Source: Candidula unifasciata
Taxonomy: Eukaryota; Mollusca; Gastropoda; Stylommatophora; Geomitridae
NCBI GenBank assembly: GCA_905116865.2
Contig: CAJHNH020004891.1
Coordinates: forward strand, 568,501-632,500
Direction of reading: 5' to 3'
Length of the DNA stretch: 64,000 nucleotides
Each line of letters starts with the position of its first letter. Within the stretch, counting starts at the first letter, position 1. The position numbers and the translations under genes are program-made. This document shows, piece by piece, positions 43,200-53,783 of the stretch. The notes below the pieces were generated by a model, which searched no databases, was not told the DNA's origin, and saw only the letters and a list, made by a program, of their open reading frames with translations.

Positions 43200-43990
43200 A
43201 ATCTGTATGGCAAACAAACAGGGCAGATTTCAGTTACCCTGTTCAACCTCTTCTACTTCTTTTGTCGTCTCAATGATACCAGGTTGTAGTCCAGTGTCGT
43301 GGCTTTCTGTATTTGCTTTGCACTTCTTGGGTGGCTTAGGTGATGGATTTGTTCATCTTTTTGCAGGTTTCTGCTACACCATTTATCCACATCTTTCTTG
43401 GTCTTCCTCTTGCCTTCCTCCCAGATGTTTTGTTGTAAAAAAAAAAAAGTCTCATATTCAGTCTGGTCTGGCTGCATTCTCACCAGATGGCCAAACCATT
43501 TCATTCCTTGTCTATCAATATATTCTACCCCCGTGTGGGTTCCGGGGCCCCATTGTGGGGAAAACAAGAATAGACCCACTGCCTCCCCAAAAGCATGTCG
43601 TAAGAGTCGACTAATTGGGGAGCTTCCTTTGAAGTCGGAGTGCATCTGCCGGAGAGGCAAGGAACCAACAGTCTGTATTCAAGAGAATGAGATCTGTAAA
43701 ACTGATGCACACACAACACTCAGGTTCTGGAGCAGGACTGCAGTTCAGTAGTGGACGAGCAACCAGAACCTTCCGCCAGAGTTTACAGCTGGTGAACGCG
43801 AAGAAGAAGAAGAATATATTCTAGACATGGTCTTATTCCAACTTTCTCTCTGATGCTCCTATTTGTTACCCGGTCTCCTCATATGTTGATAGTGACCTTG
43901 CAGAGACAGTGCATTTCACATGTAGTTGTTTTCTGTTCTAGAGCCCTATTCATTTTTCAGTACTTCTTGTGTAGAAACAATTAGTTACAC
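43200..43990 (-). mobile_element. LINE C-terminal region split by R1
   Basis: Minus strand reads TNRSIREKVGIRPCLEYI to the left of R1 in coding sense and continues DRQGMKWFGHLVRMQPDQTE after it, so removing R1 and one 11-bp duplication joins the frame. Confidence 0.75.
43528..43812 (+). mobile_element. R1 retroposon, full length, perfect 11-bp duplication
   Basis: AATATATTCTA at 43517-43527 and 43813-43823; 285 bp from CCCCCGTGTGGGTTCCGGGG to GAACGCGAAGAAGAAGAAG. This copy and 4336-4620 define R1. Confidence 0.95.
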
Positions 43991-44327
43991 CATTGCTGGC
44001 TTGCTAGGCTCATCGTGTGGCTGGAAAAATCTGACCTGTTTGGTTCCCGTCTTCTTCCAGGTAAGCCATGGCTTCGTTAGTCTGAAACCTTAAGGCTTCA
44101 GTTTTCCGGCATGCACCACCAGGAGGCGGAGTTGACCTGGGTGCTCTACGGGTCATTGGCAGGCTACTTAAATTTCAATTTTCACCTCTCCGTAGAGAAG
44201 CTAGTCAACCTTAACACTGCTGGCTCCAGTGCCAAGCACCTGAGCACACACTTAAGAAACCTGCAACGGCTATATCAGACTTGTGTAACCTGATGTCTGA
44301 CGTTAGTAAGGATGATACAGGTAAAAT
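43991..44327. other. Unassigned intergenic stretch
   Basis: No recognisable repeat or exon. Confidence 0.4.
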
Positions 44328-44339
44328 AATGTTTGACAT

Positions 44340-44608
44340 CTTCTTCTTCTTCTTTGCATTCCCTGGCTGTAAACTCCAGTGGAAAGTTCTGGTTGTTCGT
44401 CCACTTCTGGACTGCAGTCTTCTTATTCCAGAACCTGAGTGTTGCATATGTGTCTGTTTGACAGATCAGACTAATTTGTATGCAGACTGTTGGTTCCTTG
44501 CCTCTCAAAAGAAGCTCTCAATTAGTCGACTCTTACGACATGCTTTTGGGTAGGCAGTGGGTCTATTCTTGTTTTCCTTATAACAGGGCCCCGGAACCCA
44601 CACAGGGG
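44340..44608 (-). mobile_element. R1 retroposon with perfect 12-bp duplication
   Basis: AATGTTTGACAT at 44328-44339 and 44609-44620; 269 bp. Confidence 0.93.
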
Positions 44609-44836
44609 AATGTTTGACATGCTTAGGCACCTTTTTCTTAAATGAAAAGCAGTGTGTAACAAACAAACATTCTGAGGTATGATGATGAATCATGAATAAA
44701 ATGTAGACTTTTTTTAAAAATAGTCCGCACAATGTGCTGCCAGTAGTCATGTCGGCACCCATCTTTTGTCTTGTGTACTGTCTATAATTTCTGACAGATT
44801 CTCAATAATATGATGCCACTGCTTCTTATCTCTTAA

Positions 44837-44963
44837 CTCTTTGAGTACCAAGAAATGCATCATACGTTCATAGTTTCCTACCTAGAAGCCCAATGCGCCG
44901 ACTTAACGTCTCTCTTGACTACCCCTTGGGCCTCTGATGATAAACCCCCTGGGACTCAAAGAG
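44837..44963. mobile_element. TTAA-flanked MITE, copy 2
   Basis: TTAA at 44833-44836 and 44964-44967; same inverted ends as 42789-42926; 127 bp; same orientation, about 1.9 kb away. Confidence 0.88.
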
Positions 44964-45219
44964 TTAATCACCTTTGCCTCTCTTCAAACCCTTGCCCCTC
45001 CCCCAACATTCAAGTTTAAAAAACTTGAAATGGCACACAAAAATAAAATGGCATAGAAAAAGTATCAAGTTTAGACATAGTTTGATTAAATAAAAAAACA
45101 AAAACAATGAGACATACAAATTGAATTACCATCAGATAAATGCATCAGTCTGTCATTTTTTAGTGACACTTAATTAGCAAAATCCAAAACAGTATATAGT
45201 CATGTCTCACAAAATCCCA

Positions 45220-45775
45220 ATGTGGCGTTTCAGGGCCTCATTGTAGGGACACAATAACACATCCACTGCCCCTAACCAACAGCCTGCATACAAAGAAGCT
45301 AGATCTGTAAAACAAAGGTTCTCTCAAAGCAAGACTAAGACCAGAACTGGTGAAAATATGGGGGTGACTGCAGTCAAGCTAATACAAGGAATTCCAGAGA
45401 TATTTGACTAAAAAGTGTTATAAAAACCCAGTGTTATATTACATATTAACAATACTACTGTTTATTATTTTTTGTGACTATATTTTTTAGCAATCGTTTG
45501 TTTTATTTTAATTCATTTATTACACACCACATTTTTTTAAACGTTGCTCACGTCACCCCTTAGTGATCTACATATTCTCATCTCCTCGTTGTTACATTTG
45601 TGTAGTTCAGTTATGTTTGAAAAAGGCCGCCCGGTCGAAACGTTACGTTGTGTTGTTTTGTGCCCGTTTTTCTGCTTCCCCATTTTGTTGAGCTTTTTAG
45701 TCAAATTTGTCTGGAATTCCTAAGAGCAGAACAGTTGGCTGCAGTTTACAGCTGGTGAATGCGAAGAAGAAATCT
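45220..45775 (+). mobile_element. R1 interrupted by a Penelope-like fragment
   Basis: R1 blocks at 45225-45350 and 45740-45775 (GTTTACAGCTGGTGAATGCG). Between them are inverted flanks (GACTAAAAAG and CTTTTTAGTC; GGAATTCCAG inverted) and the motif GGCCGCCCGGTCGAAACGTT, which resembles the end region of Penelope-like elements. Confidence 0.5.
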
Positions 45776-46980
45776 CATAAGTAGTTACAGGTTAATACAT
45801 GATAGTTTATTAGAATGTTTGATGGTTGTGAATACAGTGCAACAGTCCTGACATAATAGGGTTCAACATCAGTTGCAGGTGATATAGTAGCACTGCTTTG
45901 TATTAAATTTGACAAAAGCAGGAGTGTTGTACTTTTTCGAAAGCAATGGTAAACTGACTTTACTGCCTATATTTATCACTTTAAGGCGGTGCCCAAAAAA
46001 GGGATCATGAACCTGAAGACTGAACCTTTTTCCCCCATGAAGCCACAAAACCGACACTTCCAGTTGGGTTCAGTTTCCCATAAATGTCACTTTTCAGAGT
46101 TTTCTGACCTATTTACGACACGCCTAGTTAATTCTATTGGCTGTTTTCACGCCTGCACAATTATTTAGGAGTTTAGGATATGACTGCCTTAAATAAAAAT
46201 AACATTGAGGGGTGAGGGGGGGGGGGGGGTTTGTCCTTTGAGCCAAATAGCTTTCCTAAAGCATAGCTGATATCATATTTTTCCGTTCCATTAATGATAC
46301 AGGTCACAGGGTCATGGTATGGGTCACCCGATATGTATTGTTTTTTAGGCCTTGTGGATTGTGTTCTATTTACTGCTTCAACCTGTTCATCTTTACTGAT
46401 TATTCCCTTCATATATCTTTATATAATTCAGAAATAAAAATATAAAAATGTTGATAAATACATTTTTAACAAATGATAAAAAAATTATAAATATAAGAAT
46501 AGCATTTGTATATAAATTTTCACTGCACACAGACACACATCTATGGATTAAATTATGTTCACTGGCAACATAGTTGACAACACATCATTTTAGTGGCAAT
46601 AAAAATATTACAAATATTTATCACAGTAAATATAAAAGGAAACATAGAACCAAACACATGCACAAAACAGACAATAAAATGAATTATTTTCATTACTAAT
46701 TAGAACATATATTTACAGTACATCTACCTAAACATGGGCATTTAATCAAGAATTTCTTTAATTAGTATTATTAGGTAATAACATTCATGAAGACATTTAT
46801 TATCTGATATATTACTATTATATAAATTATTAATGATTTCTTCTTATCACAACTTTTTTTTGTTTTGTTTTCAGCACTAGTGTTAAAAAAAAAAACTTTC
46901 ACTCAAACGCTATATGCAGAATAGGTCAATATATGATATGCTTTATAAAATATTTTAAGTATGATAAGGGTTTATTTCTT
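45776..46980. other. Unassigned AT-rich intergenic stretch
   Basis: One 79-codon minus frame (46173-46412, STRPKKQYISGDPYHDP) is unrecognised and lacks supporting splice context; I do not call it a gene. The rest is AT-rich. Confidence 0.4.
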
Positions 46981-46984
46981 TTTC

Positions 46985-47360
46985 TTATAGTCCATGTCAT
47001 GTGGTGTTGGTAGTCATGTCTACCCACAGTATTCAGTACTTTCAATCATTTTTGACACAGATGATTTCCATAGTTCCTGCCGTGTGACGTTGAAGTCATG
47101 TCTATTAACACCTGTCTTATGTACTTTCAATCATTTCTGACACAGATGATCTTCCATGCCATAATGTCAAACTGCCCAGCATCTCCTCTCTCAGTCTCAC
47201 TCTTTTCCAATCAAACTTTTCCATTGTCACTATATTTTTCAGTTTTTCTCATTTTCACGACATGACCAAAGAATGAAGATTGTCTCCTTCTGATCTACGT
47301 ATTCAGTTTTTCTTTGTCCGTTGAATTTTTTCAAAATATCTTCATTGCTCTTTTTATCTG
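46985..47360 (-). mobile_element. LINE 3' fragments
   Basis: A repeated pair of blocks (TTTCAATCATTT(T/C)TGACACAGATGAT) and AGATTGTCTCCTTCTGATC, shared with 26700-27005. Confidence 0.55.
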
Positions 47361-47439
47361 TCCGTGGTCATGTTTGTATACAAAAAAGTCATGTCTGTAT
47401 ATAAAAACAGTTTATTTGTATACGCTAATTTGTATATGA

Positions 47440-47610
47440 AGGACATGGTTCCTAAAAGAAGAGGCAGAGGACAACCAGCACAACAGAGGACACACAATAT
47501 CACGGACACCATTGGTGTGAAAGTTTATGATTTACAAAGATTTTCATTTAACCAATCCCCTTACCAGTGTGCCATGATGTATGATAGTCAGCGATAAACC
47601 TGCTATATGA
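47440..47610 (+). mobile_element. LINE C-terminal end
   Basis: Reads KRRGRGQPAQQRTHNITDTI then GVKVYDLQRFSFNQSPYQCA and a (GAT)n tail. Confidence 0.7.
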
Positions 47611-48319
47611 TGATGATGAATTTGTATATGACAGGGATAATTGTGATTAGTTCTTTTATGCATGTTTAGGTTTATTTTTGTTTACAAATTTGTTTATATA
47701 TGACAGGGTCTATGTATGATAAATAACTTTTCTCCATGCCATGAAACGTGTTATGTATACAGAAAAATGTAATAAGTAAAGAGCCTTTTTCAACAACAAA
47801 ATCATGCTTGCATGCATGCGCACACACACACACACAAAGAAAGCTTCAGAGATTTGTGTGGGGGAAATGCAAGAATTAAAATACATATATAGCAGGCACA
47901 AGGAAAAGACAATGCAATCCATGAATGTATTTACTTTAAAAGCTAAAGCTATCTATGCCTCTAGTGAGGGTGATCAACTCAATTGTAGTTTCACAACTTT
48001 ACAAAGGACATACATTCAGTAACAATAAATCAGATATTGTAAGCACAATGTCAAACAAAGTAAAAAAACCTATTGAGAGACATATATACACTGTCCATCC
48101 TTCTTTCTTTTTAAGCCTTTTTTGTAGCTGTTGAGGTTCAGTTCCCCAGATATCACAGTGCCCTATTTATTTCTGTGACTGGCCTTCTCTTTGTAGTTGT
48201 TGATTTCAAGTATTTTTATGTGTTATCTCTCTGCTATTTTCTTGATTTGCTTCTCTGTCTACTCCCAGTCATTTCTTTTGTGGACCTGCCATTCACTCTT
48301 ATATGACTCACCACTGCAA
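47611..48319. other. Unassigned, downstream of the dynein gene
   Basis: CA microsatellite at 47820-47837; otherwise nothing recognised. Confidence 0.4.
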
Positions 48320-48325
48320 TTTATT
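48320..48325 (-). terminator. Candidate polyadenylation signal of the dynein gene
   Basis: AATAAA on the minus strand, about 190 bp after the TGA at 48515-48517. Confidence 0.55.
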
Positions 48326-48514
48326 AGCCCTCCTGACACTGGTAATTAATGATGATTTAAACAGACTATGAATTTCATTGTTAACTTCTCATTCTCCACT
48401 ATTCTGATCTTTCATGGATACAAAACTTTAATGTTAAACCTCAAGAAATGTTTAATAAGGCTTCATCTTTTTTTGTTTTGTTGTATACCCATCTTCATTT
48501 TTGTTTCTGGCAAT

Positions 48515-48804
48515 TCATTTAACCTCTTCTTCATTTTGCTTACTCTGTATGGGCATTTCTCTGTGTAATCTAAATTCTTCAGGCAGTGGTGACCGCTGAG
48601 GGAACATTATGTTTTGTGACAAGTGAGACGACCTGCTTGATTCTTCTTCACTGTAATCTATATTTGCCTCACTACTATCATCCTCTTCTCTGCTCTCTTC
48701 TTCATCTTCTGCTTTTTCCTCTTCTTGATTTGAATTCACAGAAGGATGTAATCTTTGCCGCAGCTGGTGATTCTTTGACTTCTTGCACTCTTTGTATGGC
48801 TGAT
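48515..48804 (-). CDS. Dynein heavy chain terminal exon: acidic C-terminal tail
   Basis: 290 nt, enters phase 1 after acceptor ttacttttag, ends TGA (48515-48517). Encodes about 95 residues: DQPYKECKKSKNHQLRQRL, then an acidic Glu/Ser/Asp block (KAEDEEESREEDDSSEANID), then SSRSSHLSQNIMFPQRSPLP. Canonical dynein heavy chains end within a few residues of the GVALL-type strand, so this tail is extra. The block resembles a CK2-type acidic/Ser-rich disordered tail. Confidence 0.75.
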
Positions 48805-48869
48805 CTAAAAGTAAATATGAAATGGGTTGAAAATTATGTAGAGAAAACATGTCCAGTCTGGCAGATCTA

Positions 48870-49960
48870 AATGACAATTATTGATTCATGCGATGAATTA
48901 CATTTTTTATAGGAAAAAAAAACATCTCCATGTGTTATCAAATTCTAAAAAATTGTTCAAAGATAACAAATCTTAAAAGATTCAAAAGACATAAGCCACA
49001 GTGGGTGATAACAAACTTCAAAATGATCAGCAAGTAAACTACTCATTTCAAGCAGACCAGTGTGCTCAGGAGCACAACCTGGGTACCTAAAATAAGTCAC
49101 GAGTTATGTGTTATCCTCACGGAACTTTGGACATGTCCATAGGTGCTCAGATTCCGCCTTCAACATATACATCAGCAATCCGTGGTTGATGGTCCCAGTC
49201 CTATGTTGGTTGAGAGGACCTCTTGTGTGTCCAGTGTGCTTCTTGTGCATCTGGTGTGCTTCTTGTGCCTGGCTGTGCCGATCTTAACTCCCAATTCTTG
49301 CACTCTTAGCAAAGATGTGAATGTGCTGCTCCCAAAATCCTCCAAACATTCTAACTCTCTAATGGCTTTAACAATATCAGCATGATCCATGGGTCAGCCC
49401 TCTGTAACTAAAGCAAAGCCAGCTAATCTTTCGGCTCTTTCATTGCCAGCAACACCCACATACCCTGGGGCAAAGATGAAGGTAACTCTACGCAAAATGG
49501 AGTTTTGCAATGAGTCGATCCACTGTCTGCGTACATAGCCTGCCCCGACCCGCCGGTTCATACTCATGGAATCACTCAGCACACACATATGAGAATAGCT
49601 CTGCGATGTTACCCACATAAAAGATCGTGTTACCGCCATCACCTCCATTGTCCTGCTGCTAGTAGTCATACTGAAGGCACCACTTGATGATTGGCACCTT
49701 TCCATCTTTCTAGATAGTAGTGTCTAGACAGGGATACGGTGTCATGTCCTTTGACATGCTCTTTGGTACAGTAAGTGCAGCGTATGGTATTGGTAACATC
49801 ATTTCTGTCCAGTACTGGACCAGCCATAGCAACCGCAGTGTCAGCAAGATAGTCTGCACGCTTGTTTCCTTGAACACCCGCATGACCTGGCACAAAGATG
49901 AAGGTTAGGGAAGCTATTTGTGAAGTGCTTAGTGTTGCAAACCATTCTTGCCTGATAAAT
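48870..49960 (-). mobile_element. Two RNase H-lineage LINE fragments in tandem
   Basis: 49100-49705: VLSDSMSMNRRVGAG, FAPGYVGVAGNERAERLAGF, then MDHADIVKAIRELECLEDFG. 49666-50110: ALARLGTQKFTHIWILSDSM, FVPGHAGVQGNKRADYLADT, TIRCTYCTKEHVKGHDTVSL. Both carry the RNase H D-S and GHxGxxGN..AD motifs; related, not identical. The intron they lie in is the last of the dynein gene. Confidence 0.75.
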
Positions 49961-50120
49961 CCAGCTTAGATTTTTTAAAGCATGTTCATCGAGTCACTAA
50001 GAATCCATATGTGTGTAAACTTTTGAGTACCAAGCCTTGCTAAAGCCCTTGTTACACCCATAATTTCCATTGTCAGCTCTAGATGTGGTCAATAGAATGC
50101 CAGCAAAATTTGTTTCCCCC
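49961..50120 (-). mobile_element. RNase H-lineage LINE, N-terminal part of domain
   Basis: Minus-strand LELTMEIMGVTRALARL supplies the second catalytic acidic residue region of the fragment at 49666. Continuous with it apart from one or two stops. Confidence 0.6.
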
Positions 50121-50613
50121 ACAATATTTCCTGGTACCTATTTTTATTTAATAAAAATCTTCGTTACTTGAAATTCATAACACGACCTGCAGGCTGGTGG
50201 GCAAAAATACTAGCCACTCTTATAATGTGACTTTCACGTGTGATGTAAAATCCTGTAATTTTATGCCGTCATCATCAACTTTGAAGATATAAAATAGTAA
50301 AGTAAATAGGACTAAAAGCGAAGTAATGCTGGTCAGTAAAAATTCCAGTCCGCTACAGACAGGGCTGAATGGTACTTGTCCGAAGAAAGTTTGAGAATTG
50401 AAATATCTATGAAGTATTTTCTTGGTGGAGAGTAGATCGGGAAATAGAAAGGAGATGCCAGCATACCAGTGCATTCATTTACCAAATGATGCATTACTAA
50501 GACGTTAAAATATAAATCTGACTGCCAAGAAACAGGTTATAAACATCATATTCACACCAATACTGTGCTACCAGTGCAGAGCTTGGACATGATCAAACCT
50601 ACATAAGAATTAG

Positions 50614-51121
50614 TTGAGTTGAGTCAAGAATTAACATCACAGCACTCAGGACATTCCCATGTGTGCTCCGTCCTCATCTTCAGCAGCCAGCGAAGAGTTC
50701 CAATTCTGATGGTACCAGTCACAATCTGGTTATTTGTCTGTCTTGCACCCAGGTGCCTCATTCTCTCCAGGGCATAATAATCTTCTTTCTCTACTGATTC
50801 CGTTGCTTGTTCCCAAAGGGCCTTGACTACATCTGCCTTGTCATACACCAATTCCCCACCAAGTGGTATGCATCCATATAATTTGTCTGTCTGTTCATTA
50901 CCCACTACGCCGGCATGGCCTGGAGAAAAGACCCAAAGTATGCTCACTACCAGTTACCTTTCCCAGTGAAGTTTGCCACTCTGCTCGAAGCATCCCTGTC
51001 TTCACCTTTCTCAGCATGCTTTCAGAGTCAGTTACAATTACGACATGTGTATGCATCTTGTTCTCTAGCCACCGGAGAGCTGCAGTTACCCCCTCCACCT
51101 CCATTCTCATGCTAGATGTTG
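50614..51121 (-). mobile_element. RNase H-lineage LINE 3' end with perfect 13-bp duplication
   Basis: ACATAAGAATTAG at 50601-50613 and 51122-51134. The minus strand shows EVEGVTAALRWLENKMHTHV, VTDSESMLRKVKTG (catalytic Asp), FSPGHAGVVGNEQTDKLYG, ADVVKALWEQATESVEKEDY, and WECPECCDVNS before a (ACTCA)n-type tail. One frameshift separates the two halves. Confidence 0.92.
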
Positions 51122-51134
51122 ACATAAGAATTAG

Positions 51135-51420
51135 CACCTATGAAATGAGATGCCTGAGGAAATCAGTCAACTTTACCATCTGAGATAAAGTGAGAAATGA
51201 TACTATCAGACAAACTGTGGAAACAACACCAAGCACCAAATTCACTGAGAACCAGAATATCAAATGGTTTGGTCACTTTGTTAGAATGCAGTTACAACAA
51301 CTACTAACAAAAGCGCTAAACATAAAAAGATCTGATGAGAAAGCAAGAAGATGACATTAAAGACCTTCTACAACAGCACAGAAAGACAATAGTCATTGCC
51401 ACTAAACAAGCAACGGATCA
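51135..51420 (+). mobile_element. LINE C-terminal fragment
   Basis: Plus strand: YEMRCLRKSVNFTI and NIKWFGHFVRMQLQQ. The minus-strand LINE at 50614 is inserted at its left edge. Confidence 0.6.
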
Positions 51421-51489
51421 CAAAAGTTCCTCCCTCACTGCTTAAGAGTAAAATGGAAACTGATGATGAAAATGATAGTTGTAGTCTGA

Positions 51490-51790
51490 ATGCTTATACT
51501 CCTCATGTGGGACCCCAGGCCCCCATTCTTGGAACAAAAGAATAGACCCACTGCCCCCCACATGCATGTCATACGAGTAGACTAATTATGGATGTTTCCT
51601 TTGAAGTCAGAGTGCATCTGCCTGAGAGATAAGGAATCAACAGTCTGCACACATAATAAGTCGGGTGTGTAAAACTGGTGTGCACACACAACCCACACAA
51701 GTTCTGGATCAAGACCAGGACTGGATGAACATCCAGAACTTTCTGCCAGAGTTTACAGCTGGTGCACACTAAAAAGAAGAAGAAGAAGTA
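51490..51790 (+). mobile_element. R1 retroposon
   Basis: CTCATGTGGGACCCCAGGCC start, GAGTTTACAGCTGGTGCACA and a long (AAG)n end. Confidence 0.82.
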
Positions 51791-51819
51791 TTTTTTTATC
51801 CAGCAATATATCACAATAG

Positions 51820-52083
51820 TAAAGTAAAGGACCCTTTTCCACGCCATTAGGCATATAGGGTTAGACCTAGATTTTTATAGACCAATCAGCCCAAGATGGG
51901 TGATGTGGTCAGCATCACACCAGCCACCTTTACTTCCCAGGACTGCACCCGGTACCCACTCAAGGCTGGGTCAACCAGGGAGTCAAGGTCTTTTTTTTTT
52001 TTTAAATCCTGCTCCGCCAGGGAGCGAACCCACAACCTTCCGATCTGCATGAGAGCGTCTAGTCGCTATGTCACGGTGACTCC
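51820..52083 (-). mobile_element. SINE S1
   Basis: Reversed copy ending 39 bp from dynein exon 52122-52212; head GCGTCTAGTCGCTATGTCAC. Confidence 0.83.
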
Positions 52084-52121
52084 AAATATATAAAATGTTT
52101 TTCTAAAATTAGTAATCAAAC

Positions 52122-52212
52122 CTGAGTCAAGGATGAAAGCTGCATGTGCTAAGATCCATTTCTCAGGCTGGGGACACTTCACTGGAAAGGACCAAACTTG
52201 AACTTGTCTGCT
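52122..52212 (-). CDS. Dynein heavy chain exon (end of C-terminal domain)
   Basis: 91 nt, acceptor aaatttcag, donor GTTTGA, phase 0 in, 1 out. Reads SRQVQVWSFPVKCPQPEKWI then LAHAAFILDS, matching the last strands of dynein heavy chains (VWTFxLxxxEKPxKWxLxGVALLL). Not part of any long open frame. Confidence 0.85.
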
Positions 52213-52317
52213 CTGAAATTTTATAAAAAATTAAAATCACACAGTGAGCTGTGGTAGTAAATGTACCATTTGGATAGAATTAGTGAATACACAGTGTATA
52301 AAAACTGTGATGGTGTC

Positions 52318-52555
52318 TGTGGCTTCGATGTTGCAAACATGCTTCATAATTCCAAGGTGTTGGGTTAAATCCCAGCTGCGGGCAATTTGGCAGCAGACTG
52401 CATTGCATTCGTTTTAACAGTGGTAATGAGAGCCGACAGTTCAAAGCAATGGCAAATCACTGAACGTAAAATTGCCGAGAGAATTTGCAAATAGCCAAAA
52501 ATTGCATGGGTTGGTTCTGCAAAGTTCTGTAAAGACATGTAGCTAACTTTGTTTC
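52318..52555 (+). mobile_element. SINE S2
   Basis: GTCTGTGGCTTCGATGTTGC head, GGTGTTGGGTTAAATCCCAG B-box region, TTCTGCAAAGTTCTGTAAAG end. Confidence 0.75.
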
Positions 52556-52649
52556 TGTGTGTCTTTAATAATTGTCTGTGATAGAAAACAAAAGATGAAA
52601 TAGTAAATTTTACTTGGACTAGTGACTGAGAGTAAGCAAGGGCACTGGA

Positions 52650-52925
52650 ACCCTTAGGGGATGGGGGGGGGGGAGGCTTTAGACTATAGAGCACCCCCCC
52701 CCCCCCCAAAAAAAAACCATGCATAGAAGTTCTCTTTTTCAGTTTTTTTTTGGTTACACATATTATTTTTAATATATTGCATTTATTTTATATTCCATAC
52801 ATTATTATTTTGATTTTTGTTATTGTTTTTAATTATAATATTTTTAATAATCATCCCCGCTCCAAAGCCTAAAAACTCAACAAAAAAAAAATTGGGGGGG
52901 GGGTGGGGTGGGGGGGGGGGAAGTC
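52650..52925. repeat. Homopolymer-rich stretch
   Basis: G, C and A runs of up to 17 bases around a TATTATTT-rich core (52660-52920). Prone to polymerase and assembly errors. Confidence 0.8.
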
Positions 52926-53024
52926 TGTTTCCCTGAACACTTTATTAGTTGCTTGGTACTAAATAAGGAAAGTCAGAAAAATTTTGTTGTTGTTGCTGTT
53001 GCTGATGTGTCGAACTCAACTAAC

Positions 53025-53196
53025 CTTGTTCATAAACACAGGCAGATCACAGACTCCTGGTAACATCTGACTACTATCCCCAGCATATCCCAGACCCCAT
53101 GGCTTCAGTGTATCCTGATCACCAGAGAAAATTCCTGAACCAGTTTTAATTACAGGCTTGAGGTAAATGTCTCTCAGACAAGTGTAACCGGCATCT
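53025..53196 (-). CDS. Dynein heavy chain exon
   Basis: 172 nt, acceptor atatttcag, donor GTTAGT, enters phase 2, leaves phase 0. Reads DAGYTCLRDIYLKPVIKTGS, GIFSGDQDTLKPWGLGYAGD, SSQMLPGVCDLPVFMNK. CDLPVFMNK fits the LPVYLN-type strand of the dynein C-terminal domain. The Gly-rich loop before it (GLGYAGDSS) is longer than in canonical chains. Confidence 0.85.
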
Positions 53197-53289
53197 CTGA
53201 AATATAGGCACACAAATTGTGTAGCAGCAGTTACTATATGGCTGTTAAATTTCTAAAGTAAGTAATGGATGTTCAATTTCAATTTCAAA

Positions 53290-53540
53290 GTAAATCAAAG
53301 CAAAGGACCCTTTTCTCACCAGGCATAAGGATGTTAGACTCATATTGCTATAGACCAATCAACATTCAATCCGGTGATGTCGTCAGCATCACGGCGGCCA
53401 CTTTTATTTTACTGGGCGTTAACTCATACCCATTTTAGGCTAGATCAATCAGGAGGTCAAGATCATTTTTTTTTAAATTAGATGTGATGTGGGTTCAAAT
53501 CAGTGACCATCGGACCAGAGGTGAACATCTACCACAACCT
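53290..53540 (-). mobile_element. SINE S1, diverged
   Basis: Reversed copy with AAGGACCCTTTTCTCACCAG and GATGTCGTCAGCATCACGGC. Confidence 0.68.
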
Positions 53541-53564
53541 CAAGTTAGATTTTAATATACTGCT

Positions 53565-53783
53565 AAAAACTGCCTTTATTATAACACTTTTGTGGTGCAT
53601 GCAAGGGGGTCTTTGAGCCTGAGGATTTATGGCAGCATAGCTGGTGCTGTTGCCATGACTGTGCAGGTGAGGATTTTATTTTTTCCTCGACAAAAAAAAT
53701 CCCCAGCCTTATCGAGGATTTGAACCCGGGTCTCCCCCTTGAGAGCCCAGCATTCTAACCGTTTGGCCAACCGCTCCTCTTAA
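53565..53783 (-). mobile_element. SINE S4, full copy
   Basis: Minus strand starts GAGGAGCGGTTGGCCAAACG (A-box TGGCCAAACGG) with B-box GGGTTCAAATCC, then GATAAGGCTGGGGATT and a body ending near TATAATAAAGGCAG. Confidence 0.83.

Noticed and set aside
43991..44327. Short coding exon with ATGCACCACCAGGAGGCGGA
   Set aside because: The 60-codon frame has no recognised homology and no matching neighbouring exons in phase.
45620..45660. Hammerhead ribozyme
   Set aside because: A GTCGAAAC stretch is present, but no CTGATGA core was found at the right distance.
53700..53783. tRNA gene on the minus strand
   Set aside because: It is the head of SINE S4, repeated at 16912, with a SINE body attached.
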